Origin: Candidatus Methanomicula labiotermitis
GTDB taxonomy: Archaea; Thermoplasmatota; Thermoplasmata; Methanomassiliicoccales; Methanomethylophilaceae
DNA length: 41,239 bases
Reading direction: 5' to 3'
Assembly (NCBI GenBank): GCA_009780575.1
Contig: WQZU01000010.1
Location: 1 to 41,239, forward strand
The notes under the pieces are model-generated. The model was not told the origin of the DNA. It did no database searches and saw only the letters and a program-made list of their open reading frames with translations. Shown piece by piece: positions 17,954 through 26,417 of the stretch (position 1 is its first letter; each line of letters opens with the position of its first letter). Made by a program: the position numbers and the translations under genes.

Positions 17954-18823
17954 TCACAATCCCATATCTTTCATTACAAGGTCGAGGGCCGCGCGGAACT
18001 TTTCCGTTATCTCCGTCAGCGGAAGTCTCAGCGTGCCCGATCCGTATCCCATCTTGGACATTATGTATTTCACGGGAATCGGATTGGTTTCGCAGAACAG
18101 TGCATCGAACAGAGGAATAAGTTTGTTATGCATCTTCAGCGACTCATCGGTCTTTCCTGCCGAGTACATGGATATCATATCGGACACAAGCGAAGGAACG
18201 CAGTTCGACGCTACCGATACGGTGCCCTCGCATCCCATCGTCATCATCCGGTACGCAAGCGAATCATCGCCGGAAAGTACGGAAAATCCCCTCGGCCTGC
18301 CGTTCACTATTCTCTGTATCTGTTCAACATCGCCGCTTGCCTCTTTCATTCCGGTTATTCCCGGCAGTTCCGCAAGTCTGATCGTTGTATCGGAGGACAT
18401 GTTGCTCGCAGTCCTTCCCGGTACGTTGTAAAGCATCAAAGGAATGCTGATCGATTCGGATATGGCCTTATAGTGCCGGAATATCCCTTCCTGAGTCGGT
18501 TTGTTGTAATACGGGGATATTGAAAGGATACCATCCGCGCCGGCGTTCTCGGCGTGCCTGCTCAGCAATATCGCTTCAGCCGTTGAATTGCTGCCGGTGC
18601 CCGCTATCACCTTTATTTTCTTCACCTGGTCCACTGCGATCTTCACAACGCGCACATGTTCTTTGAAAGTAAGCGTCGCCGATTCGCCGGTGGAACCGCA
18701 GGGAGCGATCGCATCCACTCCGCTCTCTTCCTGGAACGTGACAAGCCTCCTCAATGCATCCTCGTCTATGGAACCGTCCTTTTTGAAGGGAGTTATGATG
18801 GCGGTTATTGTGCCTCGGAACAC
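17954..18823 (-). CDS. dapA: 4-hydroxy-tetrahydrodipicolinate synthase
   Basis: Condenses aspartate semialdehyde with pyruvate, the entry to the diaminopimelate branch. The 289-residue TIM-barrel protein shows ITPFKKDGSID, PCGSTGESATLTF, ISPYYNKPTQEG, LYNVPGRTA and the Schiff-base lysine in GMKEASGD (about residues 157-164). These residues favour DapA over the related N-acetylneuraminate lyase and KDG aldolase, and the operon agrees. Initiation is at GTG 18823, directly after the stop of the Lrp-type regulator, with GGGTTGAT as Shine-Dalgarno. Confidence 0.94.
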   Translation of the reverse strand: MFRGTITAIITPFKKDGSIDEDALRRLVTFQEESGVDAIAPCGSTGESATLTFKEHVRVVKIAVDQVKKIKVIAGTGSNSTAEAILLSRHAENAGADGILSISPYYNKPTQEGIFRHYKAISESISIPLMLYNVPGRTASNMSSDTTIRLAELPGITGMKEASGDVEQIQRIVNGRPRGFSVLSGDDSLAYRMMTMGCEGTVSVASNCVPSLVSDMISMYSAGKTDESLKMHNKLIPLFDALFCETNPIPVKYIMSKMGYGSGTLRLPLTEITEKFRAALDLVMKDMGL

Positions 18824-19246
18824 TCAATCAACCCCGAAGTGTTCCTTCAGTATGAGCCTGGTCCGGGTGCTGAGGATATTGTCGTAGCGGCGTACTTTCT
18901 CAATGATGTCGTTAAGCTGCTGCGATGACTCAACGTCAACAATGGCGATTATGTCCTGGTCGCCTGTCACTTCATATACTTCAGTGACGCCCGCATGGTT
19001 TGCCAGCGTGTTTGCGATGTCATCGGTATCGGTATTCACGTCTATGCGTATCTCCACCATCGCCTTCACATTTCTGGAACTCGTCTTTATAGTGAATCCC
19101 TTTATCGTTCCGTCATCCGTCATTCTTCGTACACGGCTTCTTATGGTGCCTTCCGATACATGAAGCTGTTCCGCGATCTCAACGAACGGGCAACGGGAAT
19201 CCTTTTTGAGCACCTCGATAATGTGTTCGTCCAGATCGTCCATCAT
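18824..19246 (-). CDS. Lrp/AsnC family transcription regulator, likely lysine-responsive
   Basis: 140 residues: an N-terminal helix-turn-helix (VEIAEQLHVSEGTIRSRVRRM, about 22-42) and a C-terminal RAM/ACT-like ligand domain (VEIRIDVNTD, TGDQDIIAIVDVES). It is the first gene of the lysine operon, directly followed by dapA without spacing. In Sulfolobus the Lrp protein LysM controls a lysine operon, so a similar local, lysine-sensing role is a reasonable inference. A dyad TTGTTTC-N8-GAAACAA (19279-19300) between its TATA box and expected start site is a candidate autoregulatory site. AGGGGAG precedes the ATG-ATG start. Confidence 0.88.
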   Translation of the reverse strand: MMDDLDEHIIEVLKKDSRCPFVEIAEQLHVSEGTIRSRVRRMTDDGTIKGFTIKTSSRNVKAMVEIRIDVNTDTDDIANTLANHAGVTEVYEVTGDQDIIAIVDVESSQQLNDIIEKVRRYDNILSTRTRLILKEHFGVD

Positions 19247-19278
19247 TTAACTCCCCTTATTTATCAGATTTCGTAGTA

Positions 19279-19310
19279 TTGTTTCCGATAAACGAAACAA
19301 ATATATTTAA
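19279..19310 (-). promoter_or_regulatory. Promoter and dyad operator of the lrp-dap-lys operon
   Basis: On the minus strand TTAAATATAT (19301-19310) is a good box A, predicting transcription start near 19280. Exactly between lies the inverted repeat TTGTTTC-CGATAAAC-GAAACAA (19279-19300), with two perfect 7-base arms. A dimeric regulator bound there would sit between TATA and start site, a usual place for archaeal repression. The adjacent Lrp-type protein is the obvious candidate. Confidence 0.6.
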
Positions 19311-19604
19311 TGACTCCGAAAACAATAGTCAAACAACGAAAACAGAAAAACATTCCTTTTGTAATATTGCGAACGGCACAGTGAAAATCATATGAATGAT
19401 CCGTTCCGGGAATGGTTCCGTCAGCCATTATCGGCGCTCTTTTTTCGGCAACGCTGAACATCACCGGCGCGTATTTTTCGGTTTTTCGACGGTCTCGTGG
19501 TTTTAATACATTTCCGCGCACTTTTTTCCGTATAGCTTAAAGTATAAAATAGCTACTGTCAAACCGGAAAACATCCCGAACGGAGACGGAAATCGTTTGA
19601 ACTG
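19311..19604. other. Non-coding spacer between polB and the lysine operon promoter
   Basis: No convincing gene. The minus strand has a TATA-like ATTTTATA (19543-19550), 26 bases before a GTG at 19521. That GTG opens an 85-codon frame running into the lrp promoter, but its composition is not protein-like. A T-rich tract on the minus strand (about 19330-19352) could terminate such a transcript or polB. The arms GAACGG/CCGTTC (about 19370-19415) are a weak inverted repeat. A small RNA is possible but unproven. Confidence 0.3.
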
Positions 19605-22001
19605 TCAGAAGAAGTCGGAGAGGGACATCTTCTTAGCGGACTCCTTCATCGGTTTCTTATCTGATGCGCCTTTATCCGTCGAGGGCATCGGAGCGGTATG
19701 GAACGTACTGTCAAAGAGAGTCGACTGCTGGCTTCCGAGCATCAGATCCCTCTCATTCCAGCCGAATACCTCTGTAACCCTCGATGCCATGTTCGCCAGC
19801 CTTCCCGCGTAATATTTGTTGTCCGGCTTGCCTTTAAACTCGGTGCCGCTGACATACGGTTCAACGGTCTGCGGCGTCTTTGAAGAATCGGTGACTATCC
19901 ACGAAACTTTCATTCCGGGTATGAACTCGTACCCCATACCGATCATTTTCTTTGCAGCCTGGACGTTCGCCATCCTGTCCGGGTGTTCGTAACTGTCAAA
20001 TCCTTTACACGTCCTTGATATCACGAGGTCTGTTGCACTCACCTTACCTGTGGCGGTGTCCTGCACCGTCCTCTTGACAAGCGCAACGGCTTCCTCGTTC
20101 TTCTCATCCAATACTTTTTCGAACAGTTCGGTGAGCAGTCTGCTCTGAAGTTCAAAGGAATCGGAACGGCGCACCTCATATCCGCGTATCAGCAACTCTT
20201 CCTTCGGCCACGCCACTCTGCCGACGTATCTTTTCTTCTTTCCGTGGGAGAAAAGCGGTTCCATGATCTTTTCGAACTCAAGCTGTCTTCCCTCCGCGGA
20301 ATAGCGTTTGGCCATCGATCTTCCGAATTCCAGCGTGTCGTTCATGTTATTATGCGGAGAACGTATGAATATGGAATCGGTGTCCGAATAGATGACCTGT
20401 ATCTCCTCTTTTTCGAGGTCGCTTATCATTCCTTTAACGGTGGCTCTTGCAAACGCGGTTATGGAACCGCCGATGTTTTTGTCTGTGAACCTGTAGAAAG
20501 AGGATGCGAACACACCGTAAAATGAATTCATCAGAACTTTCACAGCATTCTGGAGGCCGTCAAGATAATGGTATTCGTCTTCGGACGCGGCCTTCATCTT
20601 GTTTTTTATGTTATCTCTTTCTTTCAAAAGATTACCGAGTATGCCCGGAAGTATCCCTTCCTTTTTTTCTTTGGAGAGATATCTTACGCCGTTCGGACTC
20701 TCTATATCGCCTTCATCGGATATGGTGGTGAAACATATGTTCTTCGATATTATCAGCGACGGGTACATCGATTTGAAATCAAGTACACATACCCAGTGAT
20801 ACAATCCGGGGGCCATTGAATGAACATATCCCCCTTCGATCTGATCGGTCTTCATGAAATCCCCGGTCAGCGGAACGCCGACCTTCAGACGGTCCGCTTT
20901 GCGTATGAGTATCGAATCTATCAGCTGTGACGATCCCGAAGAGAGCACATCCTCCAGCGGAAGTTTTGAAACGGCGGCAAGGTCCATACCTTTCCTAACG
21001 GTTCCAAGCGTGTTCAGTATCCTCAGTGAAAGTTCAGCGTCCTTCACACAGTATTCCATGACCTTTTTCGGATCGTCCTCCCATTCCTTGTCCATTTTTT
21101 TCGGATCCACGTCTATTTTCTGCTCACCCAGAAGCTGCAGCGCGACCGCGTTCAGCGTCTCCTGTTTCGGCCTGAGCTCTCTTCTCACGGCCCACCAGGC
21201 GTCTATGACAAGCCGGCCTTTCAGCCTCCAGAATTTATCGCTGACCGATTTTGGATGGCCGCGGTCCCTTCCCCACTTAAGTTCCGTTATCTTATTGACC
21301 TTGGATCTTTCCAGGATCTTGTTGATATCATAGTTATCGATATTGTATCCGCTTATGACATCCGGGTCTTCTTTGAGTATGTGTTCGGAGAACTTTTCAA
21401 TGATGTCCTTTTCGTTGCCGTGTATGGGTTCGCATCTTCTGATGTCCTTCCCTTCTCCTACGACCGAACATATGGTGTATATTGTGTCTTTGGCAATGCT
21501 GTTCTCAATGTCGAACGACATTATTCTTAAACCGGGGTCGAACGACTCTATGTTCTCGAATGACGTGATCTCTATGGACAGGTCGGTGGCGTATATGTTC
21601 TCCGTTTCATTGCCTTCCACGGATATGCACGACCCCATGTCGTTATCGTAAAGGTATCGGTGATGGAACGGGATGTCTGCCGCAAGCACATCGTAATTCC
21701 TTCTCCATCTGTTCCGGTAGGTCGGAACGGTCCACGGATGTTTTATAGTGACCTTTATGACGCGGCGTTCTTTTGATTTGTGAAAAAGATGATCGTCCTC
21801 AACGGAGATAACATCACTGTCCTTGGCCAATGCGCTTCGAACGTCATCTCCCGGTTCAACTATGAAAAAGTATGGTTTTATTTTTCTGTCAAGTATCACC
21901 ACGGACCTCTTGTCACGTGTTTTACCGAAAAGCTCTATGACAACATCATCGCCGTCCTGTCTGTATGACGCACTTATCAGCCTGACGTCCCATTTTCCCA
22001 T
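19605..22001 (-). CDS. polB: Family B DNA polymerase (replicative type, with 3'-5' exonuclease)
   Basis: DNA-dependent DNA polymerase of 798 residues. The exonuclease motifs are intact: FDIEN (163-167), YNIDNYD (219-225) and YCVKDAEL (317-324). The polymerase motifs are DFKSMYPSL (408-416), KVLMNSFYG (488-496) and YSDTDS (538-543), so both activities should work. The C-terminus ends KKMSLSDFF, resembling a PCNA-interacting peptide, which fits a clamp-dependent enzyme. No intein is present. Its ATG lies four bases after the ychF stop on the same strand, so it appears to be the last gene of the translation/ribosome operon upstream. Confidence 0.96.
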   Translation of the reverse strand: MGKWDVRLISASYRQDGDDVVIELFGKTRDKRSVVILDRKIKPYFFIVEPGDDVRSALAKDSDVISVEDDHLFHKSKERRVIKVTIKHPWTVPTYRNRWRRNYDVLAADIPFHHRYLYDNDMGSCISVEGNETENIYATDLSIEITSFENIESFDPGLRIMSFDIENSIAKDTIYTICSVVGEGKDIRRCEPIHGNEKDIIEKFSEHILKEDPDVISGYNIDNYDINKILERSKVNKITELKWGRDRGHPKSVSDKFWRLKGRLVIDAWWAVRRELRPKQETLNAVALQLLGEQKIDVDPKKMDKEWEDDPKKVMEYCVKDAELSLRILNTLGTVRKGMDLAAVSKLPLEDVLSSGSSQLIDSILIRKADRLKVGVPLTGDFMKTDQIEGGYVHSMAPGLYHWVCVLDFKSMYPSLIISKNICFTTISDEGDIESPNGVRYLSKEKKEGILPGILGNLLKERDNIKNKMKAASEDEYHYLDGLQNAVKVLMNSFYGVFASSFYRFTDKNIGGSITAFARATVKGMISDLEKEEIQVIYSDTDSIFIRSPHNNMNDTLEFGRSMAKRYSAEGRQLEFEKIMEPLFSHGKKKRYVGRVAWPKEELLIRGYEVRRSDSFELQSRLLTELFEKVLDEKNEEAVALVKRTVQDTATGKVSATDLVISRTCKGFDSYEHPDRMANVQAAKKMIGMGYEFIPGMKVSWIVTDSSKTPQTVEPYVSGTEFKGKPDNKYYAGRLANMASRVTEVFGWNERDLMLGSQQSTLFDSTFHTAPMPSTDKGASDKKPMKESAKKMSLSDFF

Positions 22002-22005
22002 GTTA

Positions 22006-23190
22006 TTACTTTCCGGATATTATCTTTATGATGTCGCCGTCAAGCAGCACATAATCGCTGCCGACGGTGCGTTTGGTCCTCGCGTTCACCGCTCTGATGA
22101 ATCTGTCGCCCAGTTCCGTATGAACGCGGTATGCAAGCTCTTTCGCCGTCGATCCTCTTTTCATAAGGAAAGTGTCGGGAAGGACGCGGCCGAAGCTGTC
22201 CGTGTATCTGTTCTCATCCTCCACAGGATACACCGGTATGAGATCGAGTGTTTTGAAAGCGGCCATCTCAAGGCATTTCTGTACGCCGGTCCCTCCGTGT
22301 TTCTTCATGTTCTGTGCTATATGATCCAGCGCACGTTTCTGGGAGTCGTTCAATCTGTCTCCGGAGGCGGTGAATGTGTCGTTTCCGGGTGCATATTCAA
22401 CAAGGCCCGCTGTACTCGCCTTCTTAAGCGCAAGTTCGGCCTCCGCCATCACGGTCACGGCGTCTTCGCATATATTTCTCACAATATCGGTATTCTTATC
22501 AGGAGATATGTCCGCTTTGTTCATCGCAACGATCATCGGTTTGCTGAGTTCACGCAGCCTCACGGATATTGAGAGAAGAATGTCATCATCCCATTTTGTC
22601 GGATCCTCGGGAGGCGAGACGTCGCGCAGCGTCTGTCTTATCTGCGATTCCGTTATATTAAGGCCCATAAGCCGGTTATGGATCGCCGTCTCCAGTTTCT
22701 CGTTCTGCATTTTCGCCTGTCTTGCGATCTTATTGAACCCGTTCTTCAGGATCTCGCATATCCACAGTTCGATCTCCTTTCTTAAGAATTCAATATCTTC
22801 ACGCGGATCGTGATCGCCCGGATTTCCGGGGTTCCCTTCAATATCGGTGGAACCGCTCACGTCTATCACGTTGATCAGCGCATCCGCCTGTCTCAGATCG
22901 TCAAGGAACTGATTCCCAAGCCCTTTTCCCTGCCATGCATCTGGAACGAGACCGGCAACATCCAGCAACTCTACCGGAACCGAACGGATACCTTCGGAGC
23001 ACGAGGAATTGTTGGGCGTACACACAACACCCAGTTCTTTACACGGACAAGCCGTTCTTACATATGCGACACCCTTATTCGCATGGATCGTTGTGAACGG
23101 ATAATTGGCTATCTCCGCGGGAGCCATGGTGGCTGCCGCAAAGAATGTGGATTTTCCGACATTCGGTTTACCGACGATCCCTATCTGCAT
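22006..23190 (-). CDS. ychF: YchF/OLA1-type GTPase of the Obg family
   Basis: Ribosome-associated P-loop NTPase of 394 residues. G1 is GKPNVGKST (7-15), the G3 region is LLDVAGLVPDAWQGKGLGNQF (76-96) and G4 is NKAD. A helical insertion follows the G domain, and the C-terminal ~70 residues form a TGS domain (FGRVLPDTFLMKRGSTAKEL onward). The cysteine-bearing insertion TACPCKELGVVC is common in archaeal members. It starts 23 bases after the ksgA stop without a clear Shine-Dalgarno and runs into polB. The cellular role of archaeal YchF is not well defined; translation is the family consensus. Confidence 0.92.
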   Translation of the reverse strand: MQIGIVGKPNVGKSTFFAAATMAPAEIANYPFTTIHANKGVAYVRTACPCKELGVVCTPNNSSCSEGIRSVPVELLDVAGLVPDAWQGKGLGNQFLDDLRQADALINVIDVSGSTDIEGNPGNPGDHDPREDIEFLRKEIELWICEILKNGFNKIARQAKMQNEKLETAIHNRLMGLNITESQIRQTLRDVSPPEDPTKWDDDILLSISVRLRELSKPMIVAMNKADISPDKNTDIVRNICEDAVTVMAEAELALKKASTAGLVEYAPGNDTFTASGDRLNDSQKRALDHIAQNMKKHGGTGVQKCLEMAAFKTLDLIPVYPVEDENRYTDSFGRVLPDTFLMKRGSTAKELAYRVHTELGDRFIRAVNARTKRTVGSDYVLLDGDIIKIISGK

Positions 23191-23213
23191 GCGTACGGAT
23201 AAGCGTTAATCAG

Positions 23214-24005
23214 TTATATCTTTCCGCTTTCGGATAACATGTTGGAAAGTTTCCCTATGTCTTCCGGAGAAAGCGTTTCCATACGGTCATCGAGGAACGG
23301 GATGCTGCTGTCCGGGATCATTATATTCTCTGTTCTCAGCGCCGATCTTATCTTTTTCCTTCTGTGCAGGAAACCGGCGTTGACCACCTTGAAAAAAATG
23401 GTCTCGTCGTTCACAGTGAACGGCGCCGGCCTCGGAACGATCTCCACCAGCGCCGAATCGACCTTTGGCCTCGGTTTGAATCGCGACGCCGGTACGGTTT
23501 CCAGTATACGGCATTCTGCGCGGTAATACATGTTCACCGTAAGCCTTGAATAATCCCTCTCTCCCCGTTTGGCGACCATCCGTTCCGCGAATTCCTTCTG
23601 CACCATGACAACGGCCTTTTTGAAATCGTGTTCCATCAGTTTGAATATCACCGGCGTTGATATGCTGTACGGAAGATTGCTCACGAAACGGTCGAATCTC
23701 GGCCATTCAACGCTCAAAGCGTCTCCCCGTATCAGTTCTATTCGGTTGCCGAATACTTCCTCCACATGATCCGCCAATTTTCTGTCGATCTCTATCGCCG
23801 TAACATGATCACATATCCCAATCAGCTTTTCCGTCAGTATCCCGAGTCCGGGACCGACCTCCAAAACCTTGTCATCGGACTCTATGGAAGCGAAACCGAC
23901 GTGACGCAAAGCAACGCGGTCGTCCGTAAGAAAATTCTGCCCTTTGCTTTTCTTGGGAACTATGTTTCGCTCGTTAATGAGCCTGGAGGTCTCATTTCTG
24001 TTCAT
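23214..24005 (-). CDS. ksgA: 16S rRNA adenine dimethyltransferase (KsgA/Dim1)
   Basis: SAM-dependent enzyme dimethylating two adjacent adenosines near the 3' end of 16S rRNA in small-subunit maturation. The 263 residues show KSKGQNFLTD (19-28), the SAM motif LEVGPGLGILTE (about 48-59), the acidic IEIDRK, the catalytic FVSNLPYSISTPV and RFKPRPKVDSALV. It overlaps the DUF655 gene by four bases (ATGA) as in the conserved archaeal group eL21-rpo4-DUF655-ksgA. Confidence 0.96.
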   Translation of the reverse strand: MNRNETSRLINERNIVPKKSKGQNFLTDDRVALRHVGFASIESDDKVLEVGPGLGILTEKLIGICDHVTAIEIDRKLADHVEEVFGNRIELIRGDALSVEWPRFDRFVSNLPYSISTPVIFKLMEHDFKKAVVMVQKEFAERMVAKRGERDYSRLTVNMYYRAECRILETVPASRFKPRPKVDSALVEIVPRPAPFTVNDETIFFKVVNAGFLHRRKKIRSALRTENIMIPDSSIPFLDDRMETLSPEDIGKLSNMLSESGKI

Positions 24006-24547
24006 CGAACGAAGATATAATGCTTCAGCGTCATGTCGGACAGTTCCAGGACTATGCGCCGGACTATCAGTTTTTCCGGGTTTTTAAGCAGCGGAACTCT
24101 CGTACCCATGTCGGCAAAGTCTTTGAACGCTCCTTTTTTGCGCTCATCCAGTATGGATATCAATGTCTTCTTCCCAAGGCCCGGAAGTTCCTCCAGCATG
24201 TGCTTGCGGAGCGATATGGCTTCCGAGTCGTTGTAAAAACGTATGAATCTTGACTGTTCGTTCATAACTATGTCAAGGACGACAAACTCCAATTCCGCTT
24301 TCGCGGCGCTCGTCAGTTCTTCGAAGCCGACACGCCTTTTGATATGGTCCACATGCGCACGCATGGACGCATCCTTTCCTATATACACACGGTCTCCGAG
24401 ATTTATGATAACGTTTGCTTTGGGAACTATTTCAAAGAGTTTGAACTCTTCCTCGCCGACGGCATAGCATAAAGGCTCCCTTTTGGTGAAGTTGCCTGAA
24501 GGCAGCCCTTGCGCCAAGTAATCCAAAATGTGTGCATACTCTTCCAT
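24002..24547 (-). CDS. DUF655 family protein, predicted RNA-binding with helix-hairpin-helix
   Basis: 181 residues matching the archaeal DUF655 family (COG1491). An OB/S1-like N-terminal half (KLFEIVPKANVIINLGDRVYIGK is split by my reading into the parts KLFEIVPKA and NLGDRVYIGK) is followed by a helix-hairpin-helix, ELPGLGKKTLISILDERKK (about 119-137). Function is not established. Its invariant position between rpo4 and ksgA suggests a role in RNA processing or ribosome assembly. A strong GGAGGT lies before ATG 24547, so it can be translated independently, and it overlaps ksgA by four bases. Confidence 0.88.
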   Translation of the reverse strand: MEEYAHILDYLAQGLPSGNFTKREPLCYAVGEEEFKLFEIVPKANVIINLGDRVYIGKDASMRAHVDHIKRRVGFEELTSAAKAELEFVVLDIVMNEQSRFIRFYNDSEAISLRKHMLEELPGLGKKTLISILDERKKGAFKDFADMGTRVPLLKNPEKLIVRRIVLELSDMTLKHYIFVR

Positions 24548-24569
24548 GGTGAGACCTCCGTGTCAGTAC

Positions 24570-24887
24570 TCAAAGGTACTTTCCCACTATTTCTATTATC
24601 TGTTTGATGTCGTCCGCAGAAAGGTTCACTCTTTCTTTAGAGAATATCGCACGTACGTCTTCCGGGTACTTCGGCAGTATGTCCCCGATCTTGTATGCCG
24701 TGTAATCGGTCATAAAACTCAATGCGCGTACCTCGGCGGTAAGCGCCCTCACATCGTCCGCTGATATTGATGCTACGCCCTGAGAATGCTCCAGTGCCGA
24801 CCTCTGTGCCGCGCATAATCCTCCCTTATCGCCCTCCGGGACAAGCATTGCCCTTACTTCGGCCAGACTTACGTACCTCTCAGTCAT
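24570..24887 (-). CDS. rpo4: RNA polymerase subunit Rpo4 (RpoF)
   Basis: Small stalk subunit of archaeal RNA polymerase that pairs with Rpo7, homologous to eukaryotic Rpb4. From ATG 24887 the protein has 105 residues: an N-terminal region with VSLAEVRAML and a C-terminal helical HRDC-like part (PKYPEDVRAIFSKERVNLS, DDIKQIIEIVGKYL) typical of the family. GAGTGAT precedes this ATG; a GTG at 24902, overlapping the eL21 stop, is the less likely alternative. It lies between eL21 and DUF655, the standard archaeal order. Confidence 0.92.
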   Translation of the reverse strand: MTERYVSLAEVRAMLVPEGDKGGLCAAQRSALEHSQGVASISADDVRALTAEVRALSFMTDYTAYKIGDILPKYPEDVRAIFSKERVNLSADDIKQIIEIVGKYL

Positions 24888-24895
24888 CGTATCAC

Positions 24896-25189
24896 TCAGC
24901 ACTTGCTCTTTCTGAGGTGCTCCGGACGGGCCACCACAGTTTTCAGTTTGTTACCGTCGTAGACATTTATCTCATAGGCTGCGCCCCTTTGTCCGATGAC
25001 GGTTCCCGTCAATCCGTGGAATCTCGAGAACGGCATTCCCTTGTGAATGCCGGGGTCAATGATTATGTTGACCTTCTCTCCTTTTTCGAATTCCTGGAAT
25101 CTCCTTGTTATCGGTGAAAGGCCGCGCGCCCTCGGCTTCTTGCGCATAAGCCTGCGGGTCTTTGTCCTTGTCCCTTTGGATGCTTTCAT
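24896..25189 (-). CDS. rpl21e: Large ribosomal subunit protein eL21
   Basis: 97-residue basic protein of the large ribosomal subunit found in archaea and eukaryotes. A Lys/Arg-rich N-terminus (RTKTRRLMRKKPRARGL) is followed by the SH3-like core with FEKGEKVNIIIDP, HKGMPFSRFHGLTGTV and ARPEHLR. GAGGT precedes the ATG 9 bases after the pus10 stop. Rpo4 follows directly. Family, length and context all agree. Confidence 0.96.
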   Translation of the reverse strand: MKASKGTRTKTRRLMRKKPRARGLSPITRRFQEFEKGEKVNIIIDPGIHKGMPFSRFHGLTGTVIGQRGAAYEINVYDGNKLKTVVARPEHLRKSKC

Positions 25190-25198
25190 CTGAATACC

Positions 25199-26416
25199 TC
25201 ATTGGTCGTTGATCGCCAGTACATCAAGCGTCTCCACATGGCAGCGCACGCCCAGAACTTCGGAGAAGTTCGGTTTGCTCCTGCCGCCGTCGCCGGATAC
25301 GAATTCTTTCACATACGTGCCCGATTCCGTTTCCAGCGTCAGGGCGAATGTGTGTTCATCGATCCAGTCTGCCTCTACCCAGAAGATCTCCCTTTTTCTC
25401 ACGAGGTCGGCACGTCTGTGCTCAACTCTCGCGGGAGTCCTCTGGTCAATACAGAGATTCCTGAATGTTCGGGCTACCTCATTTACTCTTTCTTTATTAA
25501 CTTTACCCTCTGTCCTTACCTTTACCGCATAGGTCTTCGTAGGTGTCAGGTCCTTTGTTCTACGGACGGCGTCTCGTGTTGTGAACTCAAGACCGCTGAA
25601 TTTCGCAAGGTCCGACAGATTCGCTCTTCTCTCCAATTCCTTAAGATCTATGTTCCTTATGCGGGGTTCGCTTATCTCAAGCACGAACGGCCTTCCGGTG
25701 CCGAGCATGAGAGCGTCAATATCCTCCCGTCCCATGCCGTGAAGGAAATGTTCCTTCCCTCCGCTGATCTCGACCGCAGTATCGCCGATTATCTCCTGCA
25801 CGGAGGTTGCATACATCTTGCCCGCATTACCGCATCTCGGACAACCCTTTCCTCTGCAGGCTCTGCAAGGCCATATCGTCTGCGGGATCTCACGCGAGAG
25901 TTTGTTATATCTGCCGTAAATGAATATCGGCGCTATGTTCAGCGAAACATCGGCGAACCGGGTGTCAACGCACGCTACCACCTGAGGATTCCCGAACTCA
26001 ACCGGACGGCGCACCTTGAGAAACGCCAGCTTCCCGATCTCCCTGTTCAATTCCGTTTTCAGCGGTTCCGCATTCTCTGCTCCGAGTTCATCCCACAAGG
26101 CCTTCTCTCTGTCGGATATCTCCGGATCGACGCGCGAGCCTATCAGGAAGTTGTCCGACTCCACCGACAGTATGCTTTCCGCCGCGGCATCCGCGAACCT
26201 GTCAAGCGAATCGAACACGTTTTCGCAGATCGAACAGTTCTCAGATGATACGTTCTCCGATGAGACGGCATCTCTTATCATACGCCCGCGCAGGTCGTTT
26301 GTCATGCCTTCCCCGAGCTTGCCGAACAGACGGCCGAGGCAGTGATCGCACAGCTCCTTTTCCGCAGCGGCCTCGGCGATATGAAGATTTTCAATGATCC
26401 AGTCCAAAGAATCCAC
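25199..26416 (-). CDS. pus10: tRNA pseudouridine synthase Pus10
   Basis: Makes pseudouridine at positions 54 and 55 in archaeal tRNAs. The N-terminal region contains the Cys pair CDHCLGRLFG and a second pair in NCSICENVF, a zinc site of the THUMP-like domain. A central CRACRGKGCPRCGNAGK supplies more cysteines. The catalytic domain includes GREDIDALMLGTGRPFVLEI with the expected Asp. Three starts are possible: TTG 26428, GTG 26416 and TTG 26407; GAGGTGG covers the GTG and could serve the last. I list the GTG, giving about 405 residues. It overlaps or abuts the KH protein gene. Confidence 0.9.
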   Translation of the reverse strand: MDSLDWIIENLHIAEAAAEKELCDHCLGRLFGKLGEGMTNDLRGRMIRDAVSSENVSSENCSICENVFDSLDRFADAAAESILSVESDNFLIGSRVDPEISDREKALWDELGAENAEPLKTELNREIGKLAFLKVRRPVEFGNPQVVACVDTRFADVSLNIAPIFIYGRYNKLSREIPQTIWPCRACRGKGCPRCGNAGKMYATSVQEIIGDTAVEISGGKEHFLHGMGREDIDALMLGTGRPFVLEISEPRIRNIDLKELERRANLSDLAKFSGLEFTTRDAVRRTKDLTPTKTYAVKVRTEGKVNKERVNEVARTFRNLCIDQRTPARVEHRRADLVRKREIFWVEADWIDEHTFALTLETESGTYVKEFVSGDGGRSKPNFSEVLGVRCHVETLDVLAINDQ

Positions 26417-26417
26417 C

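Noticed and set aside
19370-19446. Small RNA with terminator (GAACGG/CCGTTC arms, later T-run on the plus strand)
   Set aside because: Arms are only six bases with a long loop and no matching promoter on the plus strand.
19264-19521. 85-codon minus-strand frame from GTG 19521
   Set aside because: TATA spacing is good, but the amino acid pattern is not protein-like and it runs through the lrp promoter and operator.
25202-26248. 348-codon plus-strand frame opposite pus10
   Set aside because: Antisense shadow; no recognisable domain while pus10 motifs are clear.
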